Source: Mayfieldus sp963781495
Lineage (GTDB): Bacteria > Actinomycetota > Thermoleophilia > Solirubrobacterales > 70-9
Assembly (NCBI GenBank): GCA_963781495.1
Contig: CAWAFX010000002.1
Location: 992,001-1,056,000, forward strand
Reading direction: 5' to 3'
DNA: 64,000 nt
Below, in pieces: positions 33,952 through 42,691 of the stretch; position 1 is the stretch's first letter, and every line of letters starts with the position of its first letter. The position numbers and the translations under genes were made by a program. The notes under the pieces are model-generated. The model was given only the letters and a program-made list of their open reading frames with translations. It did not search any database and had not been told where the DNA came from.

Positions 33952-34449
33952 GTGCTGGGCGACCTCTTCGCGAGCGTCTGGCAGCTCTGCTGGGTGACCT
34001 CTGACTTCGATCGCGGCGCCGAGCAGATGCGCGAGCAGCTCGGGGTCGAGAACTTCACCGAGCTGCCGACCGAGGGCGCGACCTTCCTGAAGGGGGACGA
34101 GCCGGTCGAGTGGGAGGTGCGGGTCGGGATGGGCTCCCGAGGCGGGCTGATCGCGGAGCTGATCGAGCCGGTCGCGGGCGAGATCGATTACTACAAGCGG
34201 GCGCTCCCGGCTGACGGCGGGCTCGGCTTCCATCACATCGCCTCGCGGGTCCCGCTCGGCGACGACGTCTGGGAATCGCTGCGCGAGCTGCTCGCCTCGC
34301 ACGGCCTGCGCTTCGACTACACGGTCCTGATCCCCGACCGGGTCCGGGCCGGCTACGTCGACATGACCGCCGAGCTCGGCCACTTCGTCGAGATCTGCCA
34401 GCTTCAGCCCGACGACGTCGAGTTCTTCAGCGGACTTCTGACCGACTAG
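33952..34449 (+). CDS. VOC-family protein
   Basis: A glyoxalase/dioxygenase-fold protein of 165 aa with start VLGDLFASVWQLCWVTSDF. It has GLGFHHIASRV with metal-binding His residues and HFVEICQLQPDD with a C-terminal Glu. It is similar in layout to methylmalonyl-CoA epimerase-like or glyoxalase proteins. Last gene of the decarboxylase operon; its TAG and the AacS-type stop share one CTAG. Confidence 0.75.
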   Translation: MLGDLFASVWQLCWVTSDFDRGAEQMREQLGVENFTELPTEGATFLKGDEPVEWEVRVGMGSRGGLIAELIEPVAGEIDYYKRALPADGGLGFHHIASRVPLGDDVWESLRELLASHGLRFDYTVLIPDRVRAGYVDMTAELGHFVEICQLQPDDVEFFSGLLTD

Positions 34450-36429
34450 GCCGAGGCGGCGGCCTGGCGGCGCCGCTCCGAGTAGTCGGCGAACGCGGCC
34501 AGCGCTCCGGGATCGACCAGCGCGTCGCGGCTCGCGACCGTGTCGGCGTCGGCTCCGAGCAGGATCCGCTTCACCGGCACCTCGAGCTTCTTCTGGGTCA
34601 TCGTGCGCGGGATCGCCGGCACCGCCTCGATCGTGTCGGGCACGTGGCGGGGCGAAAGCTCGCGCGCGCAGCTCCCCAGCCAGGCGTGCCCGCAGCTCGT
34701 CGTCGAGTTCGACCCCTTCGCCGAGCTGTACGAAGAGGATCAGCTCGCCAGGCCCGCCCTCGGGGTCCTCGAGGTGGACGACGAGGCTGTCGAGCACCTC
34801 GTCGAGCGACTCGACCACCGCGTAGAGCTCGCCGGTGCCGAGCCGCACTCCGCCGCGGTTCAGCGTCGCGTCGGAGCGGCCGGTCAGCTCGCAGCTTCCC
34901 CGCTCGGTGAAGCGGATCCAGTCGCCGAAGCGCAGCACGCCGGGGTACTGCTCGAAATAGGAGGCGCGGTAGCGGGAGCCGTCCTCGTCGCCCCAGAAGC
35001 CGAGCGGCATCGACGGCATCGGCTCGCGGATCACCAGCTCGCCGAGCTCGCCGACGACCGGCTCGCCCGCCTCGTCGTAGGCGGCGCTGTCGACGCCGAG
35101 GCAGCGGCCCGCGATCTCGCCGCGGTAGACGGGAAGCATCGGCCCGCCCTGGACGAGCCCGGTGCAGACGTCGGTGCCGCCGCTGCCGACGTTCAGCAGC
35201 ACGTCGGGGCCGAGCTGCTCGTAGACCCAGTCATAGCCCTCCGGGGGCAGGGGCGAGCCGGCGGCGCAGAGCTGGCGGATGCTGGAGAGGTCGAAGTCGC
35301 GCAGGTTGACACCGGCCTTGCGGCAGCCCATCAGGAAGGCGGGGACGGCGCCCATCAGGGTCGGGCGCAGCTCCTCGGCGAGCCGCCACTGCGAGGACAG
35401 GTCCGGGTACAGCGGGTTGCCGTCCAGCATCACGATCGAGGCCCGGAACAGCAGCGTCGAGACCAGCGCGTTCCACATCATCCAGGCGGTGGTCGTGAAC
35501 CACATCAGCCGGTCCCCCGGCTGCAGGTCCCAGCTCAGCCCCTGGTTCTTGAGGTGCTCGAGCAGGATGCCGCCGTGGCGGTGGATGATCGCCTTCGGCT
35601 TGCCGGTGGTGCCGGAGGAGAACAGCACGCAGAGCGGGTGGTCGAAGGGGACGGGCTCGAACTCCAGCGGCCCGTTCTCGGCCAGCAGCTCCTCCCAGCC
35701 GAGCGAATCGGGCAGGGCGTCGTCGGCGCCGCCGGCGTAAGGGACGTGGATCACGTGCTCGAGGCCCGGCATCTCGGCCCGCACCTCGGCGACCTCGGGC
35801 CGGCGGTCGATCGGCTTTTCGCCGTAGGTGTAGCCGGCGATCGCCAGCAGCAGCTTCGGCTCCAGGTCGGCGAAGCGGTCGATCACGCTGCGCGGCCCGA
35901 ACTCGGTCGCGCACGATGCCCAGATCGCGCCGAGGCTGGCCGTGGCGAGGAAGGCGACGAGCGTCTCGGGGACGTTGGGCAGATAGGCGACGACGCGGTC
36001 GCCCCTGCCGATCCCGAGCCGCTGCAGGCCCGCGCGGGCCCGGGCCACCTGCTCGCGCAGCTCGCCCCAGGTCAGCTCGAAGGGATCGCGGGTCTGCGAG
36101 CGGGCGATCACCGCGACCTTGCCGAGCTCCTCCTCGGCGCCGACCATGTGCTCGGCGTAGTTGAGGGTGGCACCTGGAAACCACTCGGCGCCGGGCATCT
36201 GCCGCGAGCCGAGCACCTGCTCATAGGGCGAGTGGGCCTTGACCGCGTAGAAGTCCCAGATCCCCGCCCAGAAGCCCTCGAGGTCGGAGACCGACCAGCG
36301 CCACAGCTCCTCGAAGCCGCCGAAGTCGTGCCCCCGCTCGTCGCGCAGGAAGTCGAGGAAGCGGCCGAGCTCGGTCGTCTCCCGCACGTCGGCGGGCGGC
36401 GTCCAGAGAACCTCTCCGACCTCACTCAT
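34446..36429 (-). pseudogene. Acetoacetyl-CoA synthetase-like acyl-CoA ligase, frameshifted near the C-terminus
   Basis: An adenylate-forming enzyme of about 660 aa. Visible: VLFSSGTTGKPKAIIHRHGG (AMP-binding P-loop), WFTTTAWMMWNALV, GSGGTDVCTG, and SDATLNRGGVRLGTGELY. The final about 65 residues (HVPDTIEAVPAIPRT, KKLEVPVKRILLG, with the catalytic Lys) are in another frame; one extra base in a CGCGCG run at about 34650-34665 explains it. It would activate acetoacetate, a 3-oxoacid or an aryl acid. The ATG lies two bases from the CCTGCATGCAGG palindrome. Confidence 0.78.
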
Positions 36430-36431
36430 CC

Positions 36432-36441
36432 CTGCATGCAG
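36432..36441. promoter_or_regulatory. TGYATRCA-type operator (CTGCATGCAG)
   Basis: Core of a perfect 12-base palindrome CCTGCATGCAGG between the divergent acyl-CoA ligase (2 bases from its ATG) and DpgC-type dioxygenase (45 bases). More GC-rich than the other boxes, so a weaker member of the set. Confidence 0.5.
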
Positions 36442-36486
36442 GCTAACTGCTGGCGGCTGGCGTATTGTCGAATGCAGGGAGAAACG

Positions 36487-37728
36487 ATGGCGACGATCCA
36501 AGCAGCGCAGAGCTTCGACGAGCAATGGGCCGCGACCGCCGAGGCGATCGCCGAGCAGGGGGATGAGGCACGCGAGCGCTTTCTTCGCTCCCACGCGGAG
36601 GAGCTCTACGCGCGGCTGACCGAGGAGTGGACGCGGCCGCTGCGCGACACCGAGCTGGTCTTCGCGGCCGCCGAGCGCTTCCCCGGCCTCGCCCCGACCC
36701 GCGGGGAGATGGCTGCGGAGCTGGCCCGGCCGCTGGCCGAGAAGGAGGGCATCGAGATCGCCCAGGGGCTGCTGCTCGCCTCCGTGCTCTCCTCGCCGGC
36801 GGCCGGCGGCCACCTCGTCCACACGATGCTGCGCCCGACCGCGGAGGCGCTGGAGCGGATCGAGGAGTTCCGCTCCACCGGATTGGCCGACCTCGGCACG
36901 GTGGAGGTTCGGCGCGAGGGCAAGGCCGGGATCCTGGAGCTGCGCAACCCTCGCCATCTCAACGCGGAGGACGAGAACACCCTGCCGGCGAGCGAGGTCG
37001 CCGTCGACCTGATCCTGCTCGATCCCGAGATCGAGGTCGGGGTGCTGCGCGGCGGCGTCGTCGAGCACCCCCGCTATGAGGGGCGGCGGATCTTCGGCGC
37101 CGGGCTCAACCTGACCCGCCTCTACCAGGGCTCGCTGCCGTTCATGTTCTTCGTCACCCGCGACCTCGGATACGTCAACAAGATCTACCGTGGGCTGAGC
37201 GCCCCCGAGTTCCGCCCCGCCGAGCCGGAGCAGACGACCGAGAAGCTCTGGATCGCCTGCGCCGAGACCTACGCGATCGGCGGCGCCTGCCAGTTGCTTC
37301 ACGTCGTCGACCACGTGATCGCCGAGCGCGGCTGCCGGCTCTATTTGCCGGCCCGCAAGGAGGGGATCATCCCCGGCGCTTCGAACCTGCGCTTGCCGCG
37401 CTTCGTCGGCGACCGGCTGGCCCGGCAGGCGATTGTCTCCGGGCTGGAGTTCGAGGCCGGGGTCGAGCCGGCCCAGCTGCTCTGCGACGAGACGGTCGAG
37501 CCGGGCGAGGTCGACGCGACGCTGGCGGCGCGGATCGAGGCGCTGACCAGCTCCGGGCTCGTCAACGCGGCGGCGAACCGGCGGGCGCTGCGAATCGGGG
37601 AGGAGCCGATCGAGGTCTTCCGCCAGTACATGGCCACCTTCGCCAAGGAGCAGGCCTACTGCCACCTCAGCCCGGCGCTGGTCGCCAACCTCGAGGAGCA
37701 CTGGAATGCCCACCAGCGCAGCATCTGA
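36487..37728 (+). CDS. DpgC-type arylacetyl-CoA 1,2-dioxygenase (crotonase superfamily)
   Basis: A 413-aa protein with a helical N-terminal domain before a crotonase core, the layout of (3,5-dihydroxyphenyl)acetyl-CoA 1,2-dioxygenase, a cofactor-free oxygenase giving an arylglyoxylate. Matching blocks: RHLNAEDENTL near residue 156, VGVLRGGVVEHPRYEGRR, FGAGLNLTRLYQG, AIGGACQLLHVVDHVI, EGIIPGASNLRLPR near residue 292, and FRQYMATFAKEQA. AGGGAGA four bases before ATG 36487; ATG 36472 is an alternative. Overlaps the aryl-CoA ligase gene by 23 bases. DpgC is known from glycopeptide antibiotic synthesis; none of the other dpg genes is here. Confidence 0.82.
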   Translation: MATIQAAQSFDEQWAATAEAIAEQGDEARERFLRSHAEELYARLTEEWTRPLRDTELVFAAAERFPGLAPTRGEMAAELARPLAEKEGIEIAQGLLLASVLSSPAAGGHLVHTMLRPTAEALERIEEFRSTGLADLGTVEVRREGKAGILELRNPRHLNAEDENTLPASEVAVDLILLDPEIEVGVLRGGVVEHPRYEGRRIFGAGLNLTRLYQGSLPFMFFVTRDLGYVNKIYRGLSAPEFRPAEPEQTTEKLWIACAETYAIGGACQLLHVVDHVIAERGCRLYLPARKEGIIPGASNLRLPRFVGDRLARQAIVSGLEFEAGVEPAQLLCDETVEPGEVDATLAARIEALTSSGLVNAAANRRALRIGEEPIEVFRQYMATFAKEQAYCHLSPALVANLEEHWNAHQRSI

Positions 37729-39016
37729 GGCGGTCCGCGACCCGGTCGAGGCGGCGCCGCGCGAGCAGTTGCGCGAGATCCAACTGCAGCGGCTACGGGC
37801 GACCGTCGCGCGGGTGCTGGCGGCGCAGCCGGTCGGAACGGCGCGGCTGCGCGAGGCAGGGATCGAGGCCGCCGCCGATCTCGCTTCTCTGCAGGACCTG
37901 AGCCGGATCCCGTTCAGCTTCAAGGACGATCTGCGCGAGCACTACCCATACGGCCTGCTGGCGGTTCCACGCGAGGAGGTGGTGCGGCTGCACGCGTCGA
38001 GCGGCACAGGCGGCAAGCCGACCGTCGTCGCCTACACGCGTGCCGACCTCGATAACTGGGCCGAGGTGATGGCGCGCAACATGACGATGGCCGGCGTGCG
38101 GCCTGGGATGGTCGTTCACAACGCCAACGGCTACGGCCTGTTCACCGGGGGGCTCGGCTTTCACGATGGGGCGGAGCGGCTCGGCGCCACCGTGGTGCCG
38201 GTCTCGGGGGGAAGGACGGCACGCCAGGCGATGCTGCTCGAAGACCTCGGCGGCCAGGTGCTGGTCTCGACCCCGAGCTACGCACTGGTGATTGCGCAGG
38301 GGCTGCGCGACGCGGGGCTGGAGCCGGGGGAGCTGGCCCTGCAGATCGGGCTGTTCGGCGGCGAGCCCTGGACCGGGGCGATGCGCGAGCAGATCGAGAG
38401 CGAGCTGGGGATCGTCGCGATCAACAACTACGGGCTCTCGGAGATGTGCGGGCCCGGGGTCGCGGCCGAGTGCCGGGAGCAGGACGGGCTGCACGTCCAG
38501 GAGGACCACTTCCTGGCCGAGGTCGTCGACCCGGAGAGCGGTGAGCCGCTGGACGAGGGCGAGGTGGGGGAGCTGGTCTTCACCAGCCTGACCAAGGAGG
38601 CGCTGCCGCTGATCCGCTACCGGACCCGCGACCTCGGCTCGCTGACGGTCGAGCCGTGCGCCTGCGGCCGCACGATTGCCCGCATCGCCCAGCTACGCGG
38701 CCGCGTCGACGACATGCTGATCATCCGCGGCGTCAACCTCTTCCCGTCCCAGGTCGAGCAGCTCCTGCTCGGCGTCGATGAGGTCGCCCCCCACTACCAG
38801 CTGCTGGTCGAGCGCCCGGGAACGATGGACGAGCTGAGCGTGCGATGTGAGCCCGCCGGCGCCGGCGTCGACCGAGCGACGCTGACCGCCCGCCTGGAAA
38901 CGCTGCTTCAGGAGCAGACCGGGGTCAGGATCGCCGTCGAGGTCGCCGACCCCGGCTCCCTCCCGCGCAGCGAGGGCAAAGCGGTGCGGGTGGTCGACCG
39001 GCGGGGCGAAGGCTGA
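37706..39016 (+). CDS. paaK: Phenylacetate-CoA ligase (PaaK family)
   Basis: AMP-forming aryl-CoA ligase of 436 aa. ATP/AMP motifs LHASSGTGGKPTVVAYT near residue 98, INNYGLSEMCGPGV, IRYRTRDLG and RGRVDDMLIIRGVNLFPSQ. It would make phenylacetyl-CoA or a hydroxylated analogue. No paaABCE epoxidase or paaG/Z genes follow, so the product probably goes to the DpgC-type enzyme whose gene overlaps it (inference). Ends before a hairpin terminator shared with the MarR gene. Confidence 0.9.
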   Translation: MPTSAASEAVRDPVEAAPREQLREIQLQRLRATVARVLAAQPVGTARLREAGIEAAADLASLQDLSRIPFSFKDDLREHYPYGLLAVPREEVVRLHASSGTGGKPTVVAYTRADLDNWAEVMARNMTMAGVRPGMVVHNANGYGLFTGGLGFHDGAERLGATVVPVSGGRTARQAMLLEDLGGQVLVSTPSYALVIAQGLRDAGLEPGELALQIGLFGGEPWTGAMREQIESELGIVAINNYGLSEMCGPGVAAECREQDGLHVQEDHFLAEVVDPESGEPLDEGEVGELVFTSLTKEALPLIRYRTRDLGSLTVEPCACGRTIARIAQLRGRVDDMLIIRGVNLFPSQVEQLLLGVDEVAPHYQLLVERPGTMDELSVRCEPAGAGVDRATLTARLETLLQEQTGVRIAVEVADPGSLPRSEGKAVRVVDRRGEG

Positions 39017-39065
39017 GGCTGGCGCACTCCGGTACGCGCATGATCAGGTCGCCGGACCGTCGGGT

Positions 39066-39087
39066 GCGGCTGAGATCGCTCAGCCGC
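39066..39087. terminator. Bidirectional hairpin between paaK and marR
   Basis: Perfect 9-bp stem GCGGCTGAG/CTCAGCCGC with an ATCG loop. It overlaps the MarR stop codon and lies 50 bases after the paaK stop, so it can end both converging transcripts. Confidence 0.65.
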
Positions 39088-39628
39088 CGGGCCGGGTGGG
39101 CGCGCTCGCTTCGAGCGATTGCGCGCAGGCGGCGAGGGCGCGGCGCAGGAGCTTGGTGTCGGATGCGGGCAGATCGGCGAGCATGTCGGCTTCGATCGTG
39201 TCCATCGACGCTTCGCAGCGGTCGAGGACCTTGCGGCCGCGTGACGTCACCGAGGCTTCGAGGACCCGCCGGTGGGCCGCTGACTCCCTGCGCTTGATCA
39301 GGCCACGGCGCTCGAGGTTGGAGATGACGAGGTTCATCGCCTGCGGGGTGACGAAGGCCCAGCGTGCGAGCTGGGCGCTCGACATCCCGTCGTGGTTTCG
39401 GAGGACGCTGAGCGTCACGTACTCGGTCACGCTGACGTCGTGGGCGGCCATCGCCTGGTCGAGCCGGAAGCGCAGGCGTCGCTCGAGCCGGTAGACCAGA
39501 TAGCCGACTCGGGACTCGACCTTCTCTGTGATCGGGTCGGCGGGCGCCGCCTCGCGGGTCGTTGCGTCCACCGGGACAACGGTAGTCGACGAGCACCCGA
39601 GCCGACCGGATATCAAGTCACTTGACAT
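39080..39628 (-). CDS. MarR-family transcriptional regulator
   Basis: Winged-helix dimeric repressor, 182 aa. N-terminal about 40 residues are unstructured, then EYVTLSVLRNHDGMSSAQLA, the recognition helix TPQAMNLVISNLERRGLI and wing region RRESAAHRRVLEASVT. GGGAGG precedes ATG 39628; GTG 39571 is an alternative that would leave the TCAAGTCACTTGA palindrome outside the gene. MarR regulators often sense phenolic acids. It probably controls itself and the divergent hydrolase-amidase-ALDH genes (inference). Confidence 0.85.
   Translation of the reverse strand: MSSDLISGRLGCSSTTVVPVDATTREAAPADPITEKVESRVGYLVYRLERRLRFRLDQAMAAHDVSVTEYVTLSVLRNHDGMSSAQLARWAFVTPQAMNLVISNLERRGLIKRRESAAHRRVLEASVTSRGRKVLDRCEASMDTIEADMLADLPASDTKLLRRALAACAQSLEASAPTRPGG
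39613..39625. promoter_or_regulatory. Putative MarR operator TCAAGTCACTTGA
   Basis: Perfect 6-bp arms about a central C at the very 5' end of the MarR gene. Typical size and symmetry for a MarR dimer site. Confidence 0.5.
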
Positions 39629-39652
39629 AGGCCTCCCGGATTGCAATGCTGG

Positions 39653-39662
39653 CAACTAGTTG
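39653..39662. promoter_or_regulatory. Putative MarR operator CAACTAGTTG
   Basis: Perfect 10-base palindrome in the marR-hydrolase intergenic region, 34 bases before the hydrolase ATG. CAACTAGTTG-like boxes are common for MarR proteins. Confidence 0.5.
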
Positions 39663-39696
39663 ATTTTGGGTAGTCCCCGAGGGTTGAGGAGAGCTG

Positions 39697-41118
39697 ATGA
39701 CTTCGCACCGATCGATCGCCCGCGTCTGTCTGCTGCTCGGTTTCGTCATCTCCCTGGTCGCGAGTGCTCCGGCATCCGCGGCGACCGACTCGCAGCAGCA
39801 GGGGGTCCTTGCCGACGGCGCGGTCTGGGAATCCGATCTGCCCTCGAACTGGAACGGGACGCTTCTTCTCTACAGCCACGGCTACGGCCCGTTGACGCCG
39901 CAGGACTCGCCCGATCAGACGACCGGGCAGCACCTGCTCGACGCCGGCTACGCGCTCGCCGGTTCCTCCTATGACCCGAAGGGCTCGATGTGGGCGCTGA
40001 ACAGCGCCGTCAGGGATCAGTTCCAGACCCTTGCCGCGGTCAAGCGCCAGGTGCTGCCCTCGCGGCCGAAGCGCGTCATCGCAGTCGGCACGTCGATGGG
40101 CGGGCTGATCAGCGCGCTCGAGGACCAGGGCTCCAACGGAAGGCTCGACGGTGCCCTGACCACCTGCGGACTGGTCGGCGGAGGGATCAATCTCGAGAAC
40201 TACCAGCTCGACGGCAGCTACGCGATCAGCAAGCTTCTGGCCCCGGGGCAGCCGATTCAGCTGGTCGGCTACCAGACGCCCGCGCAGGCCGCCCTGGCCG
40301 CCACCCAGCTTCAGCAGGCGGCGCAGTCGGCGCAGAACACGCCGCAGGGACGAGCGCGCCTGGCCCTCGCGTCGGCGTTCTACAACGTCGCCACCTGGAT
40401 GTCCACCGCTTACGGCCCGTACGGCCCGGCCGACTTCGGACAGCAGGAGATCGAGCAGTACAACATCCAATACGCGCCCGGGACCATCACCCTTCCGTTC
40501 ATCCAGACCGGGCGCTTCTCGATCGAGCAGTCCGCCGGCGGGCAGCCGGCCTGGAATGCGGGCATCGACTATGCCGATCTGCTGCGCGATTCCTCCTACC
40601 GGCCGGAAGTCGCCGCGCTCTACAAGCAGGCGGGACTGGATCTGAAGGCCGATCTCTCCGCCCTCACCAAGGGAGCGAACATCAAGGCCGATACCGCCGC
40701 GGTGAAAAAGCTGACCTCGACTTCGGTCGCGACCGGCAGGCTGCAGGTCCCGGAGCTCAACATCCACACGATCTCCGACCAGCTGATCCCCGTCCAGCAG
40801 GAGGACTTCTACCGGCGACAGGTGGCCGCGGCGGGGTCTTCAGCGCTGCTCCGCCAGGCCTACGTCTTCCGCCAGGGCCACTGCAACTTCACCCCGCCGG
40901 AGATCATCGCTTCGCTGCACGCCCTCGAGCACCGGATCAACAGCGGCCGCTGGGGCAAGGCCGCCAGCCCCGGCTCGCTGCAGGCCGCAGCGCAGGCGCT
41001 GAACGAGGGAGACAGTGCCTTCGTGCCCTATACGCCGGCACGCCTCACTGCGAGCCACGGACGGTTCGATCCGAGGACGCAGGGCACCAGCTCAGGCATC
41101 CTCGGCCTGCGGCGCTGA
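39697..41118 (+). CDS. Secreted alpha/beta hydrolase
   Basis: A 473-aa exported protein with a Sec signal peptide (RVCLLLGFVISLVASAP, cleavage after ASA near residue 28). The nucleophile elbow is GTSMGG, an Asp lies in HTISDQLIP and the catalytic His in RQGHCNF, in the expected order. The substrate is unknown; an extracellular esterase for aromatic esters or polymers would suit the setting (inference). It faces marR across a region with two palindromes. Confidence 0.78.
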   Translation: MTSHRSIARVCLLLGFVISLVASAPASAATDSQQQGVLADGAVWESDLPSNWNGTLLLYSHGYGPLTPQDSPDQTTGQHLLDAGYALAGSSYDPKGSMWALNSAVRDQFQTLAAVKRQVLPSRPKRVIAVGTSMGGLISALEDQGSNGRLDGALTTCGLVGGGINLENYQLDGSYAISKLLAPGQPIQLVGYQTPAQAALAATQLQQAAQSAQNTPQGRARLALASAFYNVATWMSTAYGPYGPADFGQQEIEQYNIQYAPGTITLPFIQTGRFSIEQSAGGQPAWNAGIDYADLLRDSSYRPEVAALYKQAGLDLKADLSALTKGANIKADTAAVKKLTSTSVATGRLQVPELNIHTISDQLIPVQQEDFYRRQVAAAGSSALLRQAYVFRQGHCNFTPPEIIASLHALEHRINSGRWGKAASPGSLQAAAQALNEGDSAFVPYTPARLTASHGRFDPRTQGTSSGILGLRR

Positions 41119-41197
41119 GGTTTCGGCCAAGCCGGAGGCAATGGCTGCCCCGTCGGGGCGGTGGGCACGGCTGCGGCTTGCGAGTATCGGCGGAGAG

Positions 41198-42652
41198 ATG
41201 AACGCGCCGAGCCCGCCCGCAACCGACCCGGCTGACCTCGGGCTGCTCGAAGCTGCGGCATTGCTGCGCTCGCGTGAGCTGTCCGCCGCTGAGCTGCTCG
41301 CCGCCTGCGAGGGGCGCATCGAGGCGGTGAACGGGGGTCCGCCCAGCTTCGACGGCGCTCCGGATTCGATCAACGCCTGGGCCCGCCTCTACCCGGAGAT
41401 CGCCGCCGAGCACGCCGCCGCCGCCGACGAACGTCTGGAGCGCGAAGGCGCTGAGGCTCCGCTTCTTTGCGGGATCCCAGTCGCGGTCAAGGACCTCTAT
41501 GGCGTCGCCGGGCTGCCGGTGACCGCCTCCAGCCGCGTCCTCGAAGGAAACGTCGCCGCTGCGGACGCCACCGCCTGGGCCCGCCTGCGCGAAGAGGGGA
41601 TGGTGCTGGTCGGCCACACCCACACGCACGAGTTCGCCGCCGGCGGCACCACCGACCAGGTCGGCAACCCTTGGGATCTCGACCGTGTCGCCGGCGGATC
41701 AAGCGGCGGCTCGGCGGCGGCGCTGGCGGCCCGGATGGTTCCGGCCGCGCTCGGCACCGACACGCTCGGCTCGCTGCGGATACCCGCCGCACTCTCGGGG
41801 GTCAGCTCGATCAAGGCGAGCCACGGGCGTGTCCCGATCGACGGGATCGTCCCGCTCGCCCACACCCTCGACCACGCGGGGCCGATGGCCCGCTCGCTCG
41901 CCGACTGCAGCGCGATCCTCTCCGCGATGGCCGCCGGCGGCGCCGAGGTCTCGCCGCTGCTGCCGCCCCCGGCCCCGACCGGGGAGCTGCCGCTGGAGGC
42001 CCGGCCCGGACCACGCCCGCTCGAGGGTCTCACGATCGCGCTGACCGACCGACCGGCCCGCCAGCCCCTCGACGACGACGTCGGCGACGGGCTCAGCGCC
42101 GCCCGGGCGGCCTGCGAGCGGCTCGGCGCCGGCTTCGTCGAGCTGCCCGCACCGAGGGAGCTGCCGGCCGCGCAGATGAGCACGATCTTCCTCGCCGAGA
42201 TGTGGGCCCAGCACCGCGACTACGTCGATCGCGTCGACCTCTACCGGCCCAGCATCGGCCAGATGCTCGAGGCAGCGCAGACCCTCGACGCCGCTTCCGC
42301 TTACATCGCCGCCCAGCAGGAGCGCGCTGCGTTCACCGCCGAGTGGGAGGCCTGGTTCGACCGGCACGGGGTCGACTTCGTGCTGGAGCCGACGGTGCCG
42401 ATCGTCGCCTTCGAGCGTGGGCCGGGTTATGACCTGGGGCATGGCGGCGGCGAAGGCGACCCGCTGATAGCGCTGACCGCGACCTGGGACCTGACCGGCT
42501 TCCCTGCCGCGGCGCTGCCGGCGGGGCTCGGCTCGCGCAGCGGCCTGCCGGTCGGCATCTCGCTGATTGCGCCGCGCGGGGGCGAGACGCCGCTGCTGCA
42601 GGCGGCGATCGACCTCCAGGAGCACGAGCTGGAATCGGCCAGCCTGCCCTAG
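41198..42652 (+). CDS. Amidase (amidase signature family)
   Basis: Ser-cisSer-Lys hydrolase of 484 aa. The catalytic Lys is in PVAVKDLYGVAG, cis-Ser in VAGGSSGGSAAAL and nucleophile Ser in TDTLGSLRIPAAL (Leu where Gly is usual). It would hydrolyse an amide to a carboxylic acid and ammonia. GGAGAG abuts the ATG, an unusually short spacing. It is followed 39 bases later by an ALDH gene; together they could process an aromatic amide/aldehyde (inference). Confidence 0.87.
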   Translation: MNAPSPPATDPADLGLLEAAALLRSRELSAAELLAACEGRIEAVNGGPPSFDGAPDSINAWARLYPEIAAEHAAAADERLEREGAEAPLLCGIPVAVKDLYGVAGLPVTASSRVLEGNVAAADATAWARLREEGMVLVGHTHTHEFAAGGTTDQVGNPWDLDRVAGGSSGGSAAALAARMVPAALGTDTLGSLRIPAALSGVSSIKASHGRVPIDGIVPLAHTLDHAGPMARSLADCSAILSAMAAGGAEVSPLLPPPAPTGELPLEARPGPRPLEGLTIALTDRPARQPLDDDVGDGLSAARAACERLGAGFVELPAPRELPAAQMSTIFLAEMWAQHRDYVDRVDLYRPSIGQMLEAAQTLDAASAYIAAQQERAAFTAEWEAWFDRHGVDFVLEPTVPIVAFERGPGYDLGHGGGEGDPLIALTATWDLTGFPAAALPAGLGSRSGLPVGISLIAPRGGETPLLQAAIDLQEHELESASLP

Positions 42653-42691
42653 TAGCTTGAAAGAGAGCACAGGCGAGGTAAGGAGAGAGGG

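Noticed and set aside
34540..37728. Long plus-strand frame fused upstream of the DpgC-type gene
   Set aside because: The first about 640 codons are antisense to the acyl-CoA ligase. A good ribosome-binding site at 36476-36482 marks the true start.
36487..37728. BoxC-type benzoyl-CoA dihydrodiol lyase as identity of the crotonase-like gene
   Set aside because: The protein is too short (413 aa against about 550) and its blocks fit DpgC better; no boxA/boxB genes are present.
33817..37923. Very long minus-strand open frame (over 1300 codons) spanning several genes
   Set aside because: Only its middle part is the acyl-CoA ligase. The rest is antisense to intact genes and reads as low-complexity Arg/Ala/Gly-rich sequence, as expected from high GC.
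41028..41036. CTATACG in the hydrolase gene as an operator half-site
   Set aside because: No palindromic partner and coding position.
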